Shown here: piece after piece, positions 1 through 12,505 of the stretch
Position numbering within the stretch: the stretch's first letter is position 1
Layout of the letters: each line of letters begins with the position of its first letter
Assembly: GCA_029215795.1 (NCBI GenBank)
Contig: JARDYH010000001.1
Location: 7,992,001 to 8,056,000 of the forward strand
DNA from: Anniella stebbinsi
Taxonomy: Eukaryota > Chordata > Lepidosauria > Squamata > Anniellidae
Length of the DNA: 64,000 bases
Reading direction: 5' to 3'
Program-made: the position numbers and the translations under genes
The notes under the pieces: model-generated
The model's database searches: none
Seen by the model: only the letters and a program-made list of their open reading frames with translations
What the model was told of the DNA's origin: nothing

Positions 1-214
1 GCTTATTGCTAAAGAGCAAGTATTGGGTTCAACGTTATTCTCACGTGCCTGGATTTTTATTCCTTCATTATACTTCTTTGGTTATGAGAACTGGTTGATG
101 TTGTTCTTTTAAATCCAGGCTCTCTGGTTCTGCAGGTGACAAGATTCACTTTTGGGGAAATGCCCTTGCGTGTGAAGTTTTGAGCACTTCAGTGTGAATC
201 AGAACCTATTTCAA

Positions 215-312
215 AAGGCATCTGATGAAGTGGGCTATAGGGCATGAAAGCGTATGCCAAAATAAATGTGTCAGCCTTTGAGGTACCACAACACTCGTGG
301 TTGTTTTTATTT
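215..312 (+). repeat. Amniote interspersed repeat fragment, family not assigned
   Basis: GGCATCTGATGAAGTGGGCT, GCATGAAAGCGTATGCCAAA and GCCTTTGAGGTACCACAACA form a well-known reptile repeat end. A related piece lies at about 24712-24985. Confidence 0.6.
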
Positions 313-664
313 CAAAACGGGGGGCCCTCCCTGACTCCCCAGGGATTGCTTGGGGTCCCTGGAAGATTCCAAAGTTTGGCATTTATCTTTGACTTGCTAA
401 CAAAAGTCACCAGACCAAAAGCACTGAAGCCCAGAAATTCCTTATTCTGCCCATGCCAAGAAAATGATACATCTGCAAGCACTGCAAATACCTGCCTCAT
501 GGCAAAATTTCCTTCCTACTGCAAAATCCCAAGTGCCCTCATTACAGCTTTGCTGTGGGGAACCCACCCAAGGGATTCCCCAAAGATGCTTTTTTTTTGG
601 AGCTACAAATGTCCCAAAGAGCTATTACTCCCAGGATCCACTTGAGGGGGCCAGATTGCTGTAG

Positions 665-665
<1 letters not shown>

Positions 666-715
<50 letters not shown>
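666..715. repeat. (CA)n microsatellite
   Basis: An uninterrupted CA run of 25 units. Confidence 0.98.
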
Positions 716-716
<1 letters not shown>

Positions 717-718
<2 letters not shown>

Positions 719-2877
719 CCATGTGTCTGTGGGTGGGTGTGACGGTTTCCCCTTCAGCAGGAGTTTCCAGAGTACTTTGCAGAATGTCCTCCCTTCGCCT
801 GTAATTTATCTCTCTGGGAAAGGAGTTTAGAACTTCTGCCCAGCGTGTCAGAGAAAACAGGGCAAGTCTGAGTTTCTTGCTTTCTTATAGCTTCAGACAA
901 ATGCAAGCTCCATCAGTAGCGCAATGATGACCCTGGAGCCTCTGAAGACTCTTTCGAGGCATCCCTATTTAACAGCCTGACCAGAAGAAGTCCGCCACCT
1001 GAAGTATTTTGAGCTAAATATTATGGGCTAGAGTGTCATGTGAACCATGACTTAGCATGCCGTGTGAACCATTCCTAACCATGGTGGCTACATAATCATG
1101 GTTTAAACCCGCTCACTGACCATTTGCTGCAAAAGGGTTAGTGACCTAGCCATGGCTTAGTATGTTGTCTGAACAGGTCCAGGGTTACTATTCCTTCCTT
1201 CAGAGAATCTCCACAAAGAGGAGAGAGATTGCCCTACTATGCTTTTGCAGCCCATATAGGTTTCTTGTCAGTTATATATATTGAACTGGAACCCCCTGCA
1301 GTTCATCAACATCTCTAGGAACAGAGGAAAATGCCTAAAGTTATACCAGATCCAATCCCATAGGTCCATGTAACTCTGTATTGCCCAGAGGGACTGTCCC
1401 CCAAATCCAGAAGGCTTTGCGCTGCAGCTTGGAGCTGTTGCTACAACAATGCTCCAGTTCAAGCTAACAGCTTATATAGGAACTGAAGGTCCTACCCCGA
1501 TCTGGGCAATGCTTGCATGAACTTCCCCTCCTCTCGAGTAGACTGATTTGCAGCTAAATGCTTCACATGCCTTCTCCTGTGTTCCTGTGTTCCTGGGCAT
1601 GATGAGCCAGTCCAAGAGCCAGCCAGGAAACCAGGCAACTGGCATAGAGATCTGTGAGCCTGTTGTATCATGCCTTGGTCCAAAGGCTTCAGGATTGTTG
1701 GGGTGTGTGGGAATTTGCAGGGTGGGGGTTGTGATGTTATCCTCGATCACTTGCTGCTGCTGCCCCCTCTCTCGACTTTACTATTTAGGCCCCACAGCCC
1801 CACAGCCCAGCAACCTGGCTTCCAGATAACTTCTCTGTTCTGCTGCTACCGGTACCTTCTCAGGTACACCCACAGAACACACTAGAAGATGGAATTAACA
1901 AGAATTTATTAATAAGAAATTGCGTGTCAACAAGCTTAATGGTTACTTCCGTTCAATTGCGTATCGGTTACAAAGTTTCAATGCTTATTGGTTTCACTCA
2001 GAACTCTTATATTTTAACAAACTGTTCTTTATTTAATCTATGCTCTAAAATCTTATCTCAATCTCTCAATTAAACACTCTTCTCATCTAATAATCTTGTC
2101 TCAGACTCTCATTCTCTCTTAATACTCCCAGTGGCTTGTTTGTGTCCAGAGCACAGTCTTATGATATCTCCCAAATGACGAAGGTGGGAGGCCTCATTTA
2201 CAAAACCAGCATTCATTCGCCTAATGTGCATAGCCATAGACTTCGTATGACTACTGTTTGTGCAGACGGAGCAGAACAATCTTCAATAGGAATTGTGAAT
2301 TGTCCTGTTGGATTTGTTTCTGAGGAACATTTCTGAGTGACGCAGCAATGCATGGAAATATGCAACGGCCTTCTTGATTTGATTGGTTCTGCACAGATTT
2401 GGGAGTGCTGGTTGTGACAGAGGAGGGTGGTGGAGAAAGAGGCATCACATAAAGGCAGGTTTTCATTCTAATTTGGCAGCAGCAGAAAAGGGGCAAAAAC
2501 AGTACAAGTTTGAAATGGATTGGGTATTGGTTGGGAACCATGGGAAACATGATCCATTTGGCTGCCCTTCTCTAAAGCTATCTTGGAATGTACCTTGAAT
2601 CCCATCCGCCTCAGAGTGGGAGGCATGGCACTGGACCAGCAGTATGGATCCTCTGTTAGAGTTTAGTTTGTAAGCCTCTAGGGGCAGGGACCTGCCCTCT
2701 TCTACTTTGCAAAGAACTGCGAACATTGATGGTATCACCATCATCAGCATCTACCCTGCAATTAGATGATTGGATCTGGGGAAACTGGACAGATGTTTCT
2801 GTGCATCTGGTGCTGCCTGAGTGTTGCTTGGGTGCCCCATTAATATCTGTCCAACCTGTGCATTCCTAAATAAACAA
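717..2877. other. Upstream flank, no gene seen
   Basis: Apart from the weak inverted-repeat element at 1022-1188 I see nothing assignable. An A/T-rich stretch at 1890-2130 might be part of an old retroelement but has no diagnostic motif. Confidence 0.5.
1022..1188. mobile_element. Possible diverged inverted-repeat element
   Basis: Imperfect inverted copies of an AACCATGGCTTAG-like motif flank a short centre (GTGAACCATGACTTAGCATG against CCATGGCTTAGTATGTTGTC). It resembles the E elements but is too diverged to assign. Confidence 0.35.
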
Positions 2878-3216
2878 ATAGTATTCTTCAAGTACTTGAA
2901 AAGTTGTCACACAGAGGAGGGCCAGGATCTCTTCTCAATCACCCCAGAGTGCAGGCTACTAAATAATGGGCTCAAGTTACAGGAAGCTAGATTCTGTCTG
3001 GACATCAGGAAAACCTTCCTGACTGTTAGAGAGGTATGACAATGGAACCCATGACCTAGGGAGGTCATGGGCTCTCCCACACTAGAGGCCTTCAAGATGT
3101 AGCTGGACAGCCATCCGTCAGGGATGCTTTAAGGTGGATTCCTACACTGAGCAGAGGGTTGGACTCAATGGCCTTATAGGCCCCTTCCAACTCTATTATT
3201 CTATGATTCTATGATC
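2878..3216 (+). mobile_element. CR1 LINE 3' end
   Basis: CTTGAAAAGTTGTCACACAG, GGGCCAGGATCTCTTCTC, GGACATCAGGAAAACCTTCC and the tail ATTCTATGATTCTATGATC are the standard CR1 3' sequence, truncated at the 5' side. Confidence 0.9.
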
Positions 3217-4724
3217 CCTTCAAAGGAATCTTGCCCAAGTAAGATTGCCATGAATGCTGGCATTGGTCAGGTCTTGCAGACCAACAGGGTGTTGTTGTTT
3301 TTACACTCCTATATATCTTATCAAGTAGGACCAAATAGGACAAAAATGTAGTAGAGACTGGAAAATGGCTAAGGTTTCTAGAAGGAATAGAGCTCAGACC
3401 TCCTCTTTATCCCACTCCAAGACTTGCCAATGTCAGGGTTGGACTGAATGACCACTGGAATATTGTAAGTGGTAGTTGTAATGGGCATGACCTTCCCTTC
3501 TTAGGTGACATGTGACATTGGGTTCCATGTAACTTTCGCAGCACAGTGATTGCTTCCAAGTGGACAGTTCCTAGCGCTACCAGTCAGAAAGGCAGTCTGC
3601 AGCTGTTTCATCTTCCCCCCCCCCCCCTGAATGTGTGTGTGTGTGTGTTTTGCAGAAAGGAAAAAGATGGAATAACTACTGGGGAAATCCAGAGTGTATG
3701 TCTGTTTGCAAATGGGAGACAAAATCATCGCCTGCATCCCCATAAAATTCCATGAATGAGACGAGGCAAGGGTGTGATGAAACTGTCATTTGGAAGCACC
3801 CAGTGATTTCATGGCACAATTTCCTACAATGGTGTTCCAGGGGATGTGAACAGAACTGGAGAACATCCAAAATAACCCAATGGGATGAAGACACAAAGCC
3901 TATCTCGTGTTTCATTCCTTGAACTTGTCCAGCATGTTCTGCTATAAATAATTGGGCCTTCTTCCGGGGACCCTATTTCCAAAAATGCCTTACAAAAATA
4001 TGCCTGCAAGACGCATATTGCAACTGGTTCAAAAGCTCCTCTCATCATGGGTCCTGCATGATATGGTCTATTGGACAAGGACAGCACCCCTGTTATGGTT
4101 TGTACAGCTGCGCTTTTCTCTATGCCTCTTCCTGCAGGTGCTGTGAAGAATGAGAAAATCAAACATGAACATGAATAGCAGCCATGTCCAACGTGGAGCA
4201 TGGCTGGTCTGCAGTCAATGGGATAGCAACATTTGGGTCAGCAGTGGGCAGGCGGCTGTACCTCCTCGCTCCTGCCAAGTGCTTGGAAGCCATTTGCATT
4301 CTTAGGCAACCGGGATTAATCACTTTTTTGCTGAAGCCTGCAATAGCAGCAGCTGAGTGTTCTTGGCTGCTGTTTTCAGACACGGCGAATCCTTAAAAGG
4401 ATTGAGGCAGAGCGGAGCAGGCAGATGTTACAGGTTGGGAGAGGGAGGAGGGTGACAGGGCCACGGGGAGGGGGGGGAGGAGGAGGAGGAGGGCTAGCTG
4501 TGCATCTTCATCTTTGTTCTGTAGCAGAGAGTAACTCTGAATCAGTCCCAATGGCAGAACCACCGAGTCCCCATCTTGTCTTCCTTGCCTGTGACAAAGT
4601 TAGACTCATCCTGGTTTATGTAGGGAAATCTCATTTGAAAAATTGCATTCTGCATCGCTCCCAGACCTATTTTCCCTTCCTGGGCACCTTCCCTACATCT
4701 GCACTAGTTCAAATGAAGCTCTGT
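3217..4724. other. Upstream flank, no gene seen
   Basis: Contains a C run with GT repeat (3616-3650) and a G-rich run (4461-4490). No coding or known repeat signal. Confidence 0.5.
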
Positions 4725-4965
4725 CAGTCCATCTAGCCCAGCAGTGCCTGCTATTCAATGTGGTGCCCAAGGTTTGCAGCAGAGTTCCCTTCCGCCCACC
4801 GCTGCAGTCCTGCTAGGTGAGACCATCCTTCATCTGCGGTGGAGGTGCTATGGGTTGGACCTGGGATGCAATGCATGCACACAGCACCTGCTCTGCCACT
4901 GAGCCATGAGCCTCACCATTTCTGCTACCTTCTCCACCCCCCCACCCCCACCCCCCCTCTCACCT
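4725..4965 (-). mobile_element. Diverged tRNA-Ala-like SINE, reversed
   Basis: TCAGTCCATCTAGCCCAGCA, TTGGACCTGGGATGCAATGC and GCTCTGCCACTGAGCCATGA correspond to the reversed SINE 3' end, B-box and A-box regions. Confidence 0.65.
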
Positions 4966-5129
4966 GTGATAAAGGAACGGGCAAGCAAGATGCTCCAGAC
5001 CTGATAGGGAGAAGCAAAAGCATTCAGGGTGTCTTCGCTTAGAAATACTTGACTACTAATTTGGGACCCGACAGAGCTTTATGCAATGTGAATGATGCGG
5101 AGAGAGCGGAGGGAGGTACATTTTGCTCC

Positions 5130-5400
5130 TCATAGTAGAAATCTGAAATTGAAATCAATGGGCAGTATATCCAGGACAGGCAAAAGAAAATATTTATTCA
5201 CAGAACACATGAGTTTATGGAATTCACTACTGCAGGATGCAGAGACAGCCCCAAGCTTGGACCATGAAAGACAGAAGGAAGGGGACAAATTCATGGAGAA
5301 GAGGTCTAAGAATGCCTGTTTGCCATGATAGCTAAATGGAGCCTCCAGGGTCAGAGGCACTATGCCTCTGAGTACCATATGCTGAGGACAAACCACTAGG
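5130..5400 (+). mobile_element. Diverged CR1-type LINE 3' fragment
   Basis: GGAATTCACTACTGCAGGAT, GGGGACAAATTCATGGAGAA and GATGCTAA/GATAGCTAAATGGAGCC-like motifs, then CACTATGCCTCTGAGTACCA, match the second CR1 3' subfamily seen at 33.4 and 43.3 kb. Confidence 0.65.
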
Positions 5401-5982
5401 GACAGTGATCTTCATCATTTATTGCTTCTGGGCCTCTTAATCCATGTGCCATCACTCGGTTCATTTACCCAGTGCCTGACTTCTTCAGTGCTGGTGTCCA
5501 TATGCCAGTGGTTGGCCTGGTCCTCTAAAATGCCTAATAACACTCCCACCAATTACATGTGAGCAACCTGTGGGTCTAGGAGGCCTTCATGGTCTGTGCA
5601 GGTGCCCAAGTTCCTGCCCATGACCCCCCCCCCCCAGCTCCCCAATTTTGTATCAATTGATATAAATTGAACAAACAAAACACACAATCAAATAACAGCA
5701 ATCCTATACTTTGGATCTGCCAACTGAATGGCTCTAGGATCTGGTAGAAGCACCTGCTGTACCTGCAGAAATCAAGCTATGCCACTATCCAGGACAGATA
5801 TGCCGTTAGAGCACTCTGTCAGTGGAGCATTTCCATCCATGAAGATAGGCTGCTTCAACAGCCAAAATGTGGCAGAGTTTGGGTGACACAGGGGATGCCA
5901 TATCCCACATCCTTTCAATATATGCCTACACACTCCCATCGATGGTGCAACTTCACGCCAGCCCTGGACCTGGTGCAAAATA

Positions 5983-6197
5983 ATTTATTGTATTTATTGC
6001 ATTTTTATCCCACCTTTTTTCCTCCAAGGAACCCAAGGCAATGTATGTATTCCTCCCCCCTCTTATCCTCACAACAACAACCCTGTGAGGTAGGTTGGGC
6101 TGAGAGAGAGTCTGTAACTGGCCCAAAGTCACCCAGTGGGCTTCCATGGCCGAGTGGGTACTAGAAACCGGATTCCCAATTCCCACACTGGCTCTGA
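5983..6197 (-). mobile_element. tRNA-derived SINE (GAGCCAGTGTGGTGTAGTGG type), reversed
   Basis: TTATCCTCACAACAACAACC, CTGTGAGGTAGGTTGGGCTG, GGCCCAAAGTCACCCAGTGG and ACACTGGCTCTG are the reverse complement of the 46.3-kb SINE. Confidence 0.78.
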
Positions 6198-6199
6198 AT

Positions 6200-7170
6200 G
6201 CTTTCAATGGGAAGGGGGGAGAATTAAAAAAGCTGCCCTTTCATCTATGACTTTACTGTCCACATTGCAACAATGAAGCATAGGATATGGTGTGGCATAG
6301 GACTCAGTCACAGCATCTCACCGCCACAATTCAGATGATAAGTTGTACAGGATGGGGCTGTATCTCTTTGGTCTTCTGTTACACATGCTAAGAGTTCAAA
6401 AAGGGGCTCTCTGGTGATGGGATTCTCTGGAAAAACAGCACTTTGCATGCAAAGGGAGCATTTGGCACAAAACAGCCTGACTTAATTCCCCCCAGTCTTT
6501 CCCAATGAGAAATGGTGAGATGCATCCAGAGTTTTAAAAAAAAAACTAATCATGGCCAAAACGTCATGTATTTGACAAGCTGATTCTTAACAGAGAGACC
6601 TTCAATCTCATTAACAAGAGTTAAGATTTACTTAAAAGAAAATGCACCGCCAAGTTGAATTTCAAAGATGATCTACTCCCAAAATATGACCTAATGGGTG
6701 CAGTGCTGAATTTGAAACCAGGAGACTCCTGTTGCTTTGGTCGTTACCCTTTTAAAACCTCGCTCAATGGCCCAAAGAGAGAACTGCAAGATAGCCACCT
6801 CCCTTCCAGCTAGACTTTTCCATGGCTTCACGGATCCAGCTTTTGCAGGGTGCCAGAGCCTACCTCCACTCCAAAGCCGTCTCCACCCAAAATTGACTTT
6901 GATCAAGCCAGGCTTGGCCTTGGGCCAGGAGCACATGCTGGCCAGCTGGCCAGAGCAGGAAACAGGAGCCCCTTGTTACAATGAGCATCAGCATTTCCTT
7001 TATATAATATTGGAGGAGCTCAAGGAGACCCAGCCGGTGTTTTGCAAGAGAGGCTTCAGAGCAGACATAAATGAACTGCTGCAGACCGTAGAGGCCGATG
7101 CTGCTAAAACTGCTGTCCTACCCGAGTCCCCAAGGGATGGCCACGCCAGGTACAGAGGAACCTAAGAAGC
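6200..7170. other. Upstream flank, unassigned
   Basis: An open frame at 6737-7165 has no recognisable domain and no splice context I can defend. The rest is plain sequence. Confidence 0.45.
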
Positions 7171-7171
7171 C

Positions 7172-7500
7172 AACATAAGAACATAAGGAGTGCCATGCTG
7201 GATCAGACTGAAGGTCCATCTAGTCCAGCACTCCGTTCACACAGTGGCCAAGCAGCTGTCGACCAGGGACCAACAAAGCAGGACATGGTGCAACAGCACC
7301 CTCTCACCCATGTTCCCCAGCAACTGGTGCATATAGGCTTGCTGCTTTGTATACTGGAGCTAATGCATAGCCATCAGGACTAGTAGCCATTGATAGCCTT
7401 CTCCAGGAATTCATCCAATCCCCTTGTAAAGCCACCCAAATTGGTGGCCATCCCTACATCTTGTGGTAGTGATTCCATGGTTTAACTTTTTCTATGTCTG
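7172..7500 (-). mobile_element. CR1-type LINE 3' end, reversed
   Basis: ATGCTGGATCAGACTGAAGG, CCATCTAGTCCAGCACTCCG, CCATGTTCCCCAGCAACTGG and AATTCATCCAATCCCCTTG are the reverse complement of the 33.4-kb CR1 subfamily. It abuts a reversed SINE. Confidence 0.8.
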
Positions 7501-7502
7501 AC

Positions 7503-7665
7503 ACTTGGGTCCATCTAGCCGAATATTGTCGACACTGACTGGCAGCAATGACTCTCCAGGGTTTCAGGCAGAATTCTTTCCAGCCCTACCTGGAGAAGCC
7601 GGGGATGAAACCTGGGACCTTCTGCATGCAAAGCAGGGGGGCTCTACTGCTTCTCCAGGGGGGTT
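7503..7665 (-). mobile_element. tRNA-Ala-like SINE, reversed
   Basis: GGTCCATCTAGCCGAATATT, TCCAGGGTTTCAGGCAGAAT, CTACCTGGAGAAGCCGGGGA and CTTCTGCATGCAAAGCAGGG are the reverse of the 61.5-kb SINE. The B-box region (GGATGAAACCTGGGACC) resembles tRNA-Ala. Confidence 0.8.
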
Positions 7666-9329
7666 GTTTTTTGTGCCATCTGTATGGGTTTCTCACCCAA
7701 TGTCCCGACTCCAGCTTCCAAGGCTCTGCTCATGTGAAGAGATGCCAAAAGGGCTGGGTACACCAGTAGAAACAATGCAAAAGGCTTCATCCTGCCTCTG
7801 CACTGTTCATACACTTGTGTTATGCCACAGCTGAGCAGCTTCCCTATAATAGCTACCCTCCTCTTTCTCATTTTCTACTCCAAGACCCCACACTACAGAA
7901 GGCACGAAGGCCCAGCACAATTCCAAAGGGGCCAGTGAGTGCTCCCCAGCATCAGAACACAATGGGATGGGTCCAGATGGGAGTCATGGGGCGTTAGTTA
8001 GTTTGAGACGGCTCTGGGGTCAATTGCAGTGGGGTTGCTTGAACTTTTGTTGAGTCGATCCGGGGGAGAAAGGGAGATTCGTGGAGATGACGCCCGTTGC
8101 ATGTTTGACCAGAAACAGAAATGGAGAAGGGCAAGAGAAGAGCTCTACTCCATACTCTGGGAAAAGAAAAAGTCGCAAAGGCATCATTATCATCTCTCTC
8201 TTCTTCAGTCAGCAGCTTCTTTCACTGCCGGGCCACTCAGGCCCTAAACCCCATCCACTGGAAGGTTACTGTTGTCACAGATACGGCTCCCTCCGCCTCC
8301 CCCATCTGCCTTTTGGCTTCCAATTGTGGGGCCAGTCAACCAGTGGGCTAAATCCCAGGGGAATCCAGTGGCAGACACTCTGCCCTGTACTTTATGGGGG
8401 GGGGGGGGTCAGCACTTTTGCTGTAACGGATTGTCAGAGCAGCTCTTCTGCTGCCCTATTGACCGCAGCGGGAGAAGCGAAGATGGGGACCCTGAGGAGG
8501 CAAGGACGTCAGTTTCCCCAACCTGGCCGTTGGCTGTGGATGATGGGAGAAGTGGTCCAGCAGATCTGGTGCATGGCAGGTTGGGGACAGCTGCAAGGAA
8601 GGGTCTGGTGGAAGCTGCAAAGAAGGGGGCAGTCAGAGCTGAGCTCATGACAGGAGGGCAGCCTGAGCAATCCGTTCCCTGCTGGCACTGAAAAGCGCAG
8701 CTGATGCACACCTTCCCCACACAGGACTGGAAGGTCCACATTTTGGGATTTTAAAAACCGACAGCCAGATTTTGGGGAAGAGGAACGAGGGAAGCGAAGG
8801 GGTTACTCTGTAATCTGCTGCCTGAAACGGCGACTCATGTTTCTTCAGGGTAAGGCCGGCCCTGGACATGGGCTCGTCTTCTGATGACCCAGGAGTGCGA
8901 ATGCAAAGGGTTGGGAGGTGGCTGCGGTCAACAATAGGGCAGCTAGGGTTGGACTTTGGGGCTGAAGTCCAGAGCCCCCCCAGCGGAGAGGGGTCGCAAA
9001 TGAACACTCAGAAAGCGGCAGGTGCAGAACCAAACGGCATCTGATCCTTGTCATCACGCGATGGTGCTATTGAGTGAAGTGAGTTTAAAATGCAAAACTG
9101 CACATGCTCAGAGGATTCTTTAAAAAAAATCAGGAGAAATCATTTTGCTGCTGTTCTAACGTATAAGGGATGTGGATGCAGTTTGAAAGCACGGACTGGC
9201 AGTTGGAGGGGGGGGAAGAGACCCTGAGACCTGTGTGCTTCACAAAAGAAGCAATCCCCACGGCCATCTTAACGGCCCCCTGCATGACGCCGTTCAGTCC
9301 AGGGTCTAAAATCCACCGCTGCCCAGAGG
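7666..9329. other. Upstream flank leading into the CpG island
   Basis: Overlapping short frames on both strands have no family similarity. A G run lies at 8397-8408. Distal promoter elements could be here but none is identifiable. Confidence 0.45.
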
Positions 9330-10830
9330 AGGAGATGAAGGACGGGAAGGAGGCGGAGCCCCAGGCCCAACAGTGCCCGCACTTGGCGCGAGTGCCGCTG
9401 CGCTGTGCCGCCGGGTTAACCGAAGCTGGCTGTGCCTCAGTTTCTCTAGCAGGGGACACCCCCCACCCACCCCCACCCGCCTTGCTTTGCATTTGCCCCG
9501 GGCAGGCTCGGCGCGGGATCGGGCGTTTGCTACCCTGGCAAACTCCCTTGGAGGGAGATGGCGACGCAGCCGTGCCAGGAGCGGGGCGCGGAGCTGTCAG
9601 GGCGAGACGCCTCCAGAGCGCCGGGCACACCCCGGCGCGTCCGTGTGTGTATTTCCGTGGGGAGGCACGCTCGTGGGCCCCACACGGTGCCGAAGACGGA
9701 GCTCTGCCAAGGCCTGCGTTGGGGGCCGGGCCGGGCCGTCCGCCCCCTCTGCCGTAGGAAGACCGAAGTTCTAGCGCGGAGAGGCAGCGACCAACGTTGC
9801 AAGTGTTGCTGCTGTCGCCGCCGCCGCCGCCGCCGAGGGCGGGAGCCGGAGCGTGTCGTCAGCGAGCGGGGGCGGGCCTGCCGAGGCTTCCCGCGGATAA
9901 AAAGCGAGCCAGGCCAGGCGGGCGGCGAGGAGAGGAGCCGCGGCGTCTTTGCGCAAAGGTGGCCCGAGGGTGACCTCGAAGGAAGCGCGCGCGCTCGCGG
10001 GATCCGCCGGCGAGGGAGGACCGGAGGGCCAGCGCCAGGCAGCGGGGCCTGCAGAAGAGCCGCCGCCGCTGGGGGAACAAGGCGAGGAAGAGGAGGCGAC
10101 AGCAGCCCCCCCCCCCCCTTGGCGAGGTAGCCGCTCTCCGGATCCCGGTTTCTGCGGGGCTTCTCGTTCGCTCGCCTGCCTGGATGCGCCCGGCTCCGAG
10201 GGGGGCGACGCTGCAACCCGAGGCGGGCGGCGCGCAGGAGGACCCGAACCTCCCCCCCCCCCCCGGGCTGCGGAGGAGGCAAGCGGCTCTTTCCCGGGCG
10301 TCGCGCCGCTGCTGCTGGGGCCGGATCCCTCGCCCTCCTCTTCGCTCGCTTTGGAGAGGAGCCGCCCGAGAGGTGGGAGCGGACGCGGGGCGAGCATTTG
10401 GCGCAGTGCGCGCGCCGTGGTGGTGGTGGTGGTGGAGTTGGAGAAGGCGAGGATCCGGAGCGCGGGCTGTGCGCGTGTGAATGCCACTCGGGGCCGCTTC
10501 GGCTTCTGGGTGGGGGGTGATGAGGAGCGTGGCCTTTCCTGTGCCAAAGGCCCCGAAGAGCGGAGATTGCCGGCAGGCGGGCAGGGGCTGCTCGGGAGGG
10601 ATCTTTCACACAAGAGAGGCGCAGGATTGGGGCGGGGGGGGGGAAAGGAGGGCTCGGCTGGCAGAAGCCCCTTGCGGGTAGCCAGCTGCTCCCTTGGCTC
10701 CGCGGGGCGCTCTCGCATGGCCGCACCAAGCCTGCGCTGCGAACCGATTCCTAGAGAGAGAATCTTCCGCTCCGAGCCAAAGCCGCCGCCGCCGCCTGCG
10801 CGCTTCTGGCACCCGTGCGCTTAAGAGGGG
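9330..10830 (+). promoter_or_regulatory. CpG-island promoter and probable 5' UTR exon region of the KCTD gene
   Basis: This 1.5-kb stretch is by far the largest GC- and CpG-rich block outside a transposon in the window. It contains a GC box (GGGCGGG, 9870-9876) and, about 20 bases further on, a TATA-like GATAAAAAG (9896-9904), which would place a + strand start near 9925. CCG and GGT repeats (9814-9834, 10418-10435) follow. The main coding exon 6 kb downstream is preceded by a good 3' splice acceptor, so a non-coding first exon must lie upstream and this island is the obvious place. Candidate donors are AG|GT at 10127 and 10373, and I cannot choose between them. Long open frames on both strands here are by-products of high GC. 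Promoter role is inference. Confidence 0.65.
9870..9904 (+). promoter_or_regulatory. GC box and TATA-like box
   Basis: GGGCGGG at 9870-9876 is followed by GATAAAAAG at 9896-9904, in the usual core-promoter order on the + strand. This predicts initiation about 25-30 bases further on, near 9925. The call rests on motif and spacing only. Confidence 0.45.
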
Positions 10831-11104
10831 GAAGCCACGTGGACTCTCATTCCCACGAACAGACGTGTTCTCTGCAGGAACTTCATCGCCTGTGCAGAGT
10901 TAGCTGTCGTGCTGCGGTAATAAACCGAAGACCACTTCGCGCCTACAAAAATGTTCCTACTTCTGGAACTGGAAGGAATGGGCACAGCATGCGTGACCAC
11001 TGCTGTTCGCGTGGCTTTTTAAATCTTTTTGTAGGTATCCCCTTACCAGGCTACTGTGGCTGGCCTGGGGTGACTGTAGCCCTTGTATATCTGTGCATGA
11101 GAGA

Positions 11105-11552
11105 GCCGTTACTACAGATGATGCAGGGACTTGAAGACGTGTCCTATGAGGGCAGGCTGAAGGAATTTGGGATCTTTGGGAGAATTTGGGAGAAGAGAAG
11201 ACTGAGGGGAGACGTGTTAGCAGTGTTCAGGTACCTAAAAGGATGCCACAGTGAAGATGGTCAAAAACTATTTTTCATGGCCACAGAAAGCAGGACCCGA
11301 AATAATGGGTATAAGTTACAGCTACCCAGATTCCGATTAAATATGAAGAAAATCTTTGTGACGGTAAGATCTGTACAACAGTGGCACAGTCTACCTACGG
11401 AGGTTGTGTGTTCTCCATCTCTCAAGGTTTTTAAGAAGAGGCTGGAATCTCTCATGGATGGTTTAATTGGCTTTCCTGCACATTGTAGAGGGTTGGACTA
11501 GATGATCTTTGTGGTCCCTTCCAACTCAACAATTCTGTGATTCTATGACTAG
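11105..11552 (+). mobile_element. CR1 LINE 3' end in the first KCTD intron
   Basis: The sequence runs from GAGCCGTTACTACAGATGAT through GACTGAGGGGAGACGTGTTA, GGAAGAGGCTGGAATCT-like motifs and GGGTTGGACTAGATGATC to the tail AATTCTGTGATTCTATGAC. An open frame here is a relic of the LINE polyprotein end. Confidence 0.85.
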
Positions 11553-12505
11553 TGGGACAGGAAAAGATGTGTCTACATGTGTGTGAATAAGGATGGACAA
11601 AGGGAAAGCTCCTTTGGGTGGTGTTCTGAGGTTATCTGCATGCTGATCTCTGGAAATGGAGCAACTGTACTGTAGCCAGCTGAGGTTGGGGTGACTTTGT
11701 TCCCTCCTTCCCAAGTCTTTTAAGGATCAAGAGAGCCCCCAAAATGTTCAGAAGAAACTCTTACCAGCCAGGAGGAGGAGAGTGTTATGTTTCAGAGACT
11801 GGCACGTTTCAAAGTGTCTGGGAGCAAAGAAGCCCACTTCTCAAACCAATTCTTCTCCCTGCTGTAGGCGTAATACTTTGTGGACTCGAACCAGAGCTGG
11901 AACAGGCAAGCAGAGCAGACGGACATGATTTGTATCCAGAGGGAAAGTGACTTCTGGAAGTCATTCACATTCCTAGAGAAACCACTTCCACTTCGTTTGT
12001 GTGTCTGTGTGCGTGCGCACAGATTTGGCCTCTGAAAAATGTTTTTCCTATTTAACAATCTGGTGCAATTGTATTTATTGGAATGACTCAGGGGGGCACC
12101 CAGAGGAATTCAGATTAATTCATGCAGTCCGAGGATTTAAAAGTTTGGCTTCAGTCACACCCAAGGCGTCATGGGTACCTGGAGACGATTTTTATGTGAT
12201 CTGAACAGCAGTCCCTGCTCACTTGCTCTCCCTGCACCCCATATCCTATTAGAAGCTTCTTTTGAGACTCTTTTCAGAGGCGTTAGACTCAGAGGCGTTC
12301 ACACCTCTGCCCCAGTCACATCAAGACAGGATCGGATTCCGTTTTTCATTTTGCATGAAAAGGAGCGCGTGGGTCAGGGGTGCAACACTTTGCTTGCTGG
12401 GCTCCTTTATCCAAAGCGCTTTTTGCCAAGCTCAGCTCCAACATCAGGAGTGAACCAGCGTGCAGAGAGAAGTAACTTAGGAACACCAGAAGCTGCCCAT
12501 ATACT

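Noticed and set aside
1890..2130. Possible LTR fragment
   Set aside because: Only A/T richness; no TG..CA ends, primer site or second copy in the window.
6737..7165. 142-codon open frame
   Set aside because: No family resemblance; ends beside a CR1 fragment; composition ordinary.
9530..10729. 399-codon minus-strand open frame
   Set aside because: It lies in the CpG island, is made of Arg, Pro, Ala and Ser runs, and frames are open on both strands at once. This is typical of GC-rich DNA without coding function.
9949..10824. 291-codon plus-strand open frame
   Set aside because: Same island, low-complexity composition, no domain, and long overlap with frames on the other strand.
11105..11501. 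Open frame that looks protein-like ([20 protein letters not shown])
   Set aside because: It is the decayed end of the CR1 polyprotein and 3' region, not a host gene.
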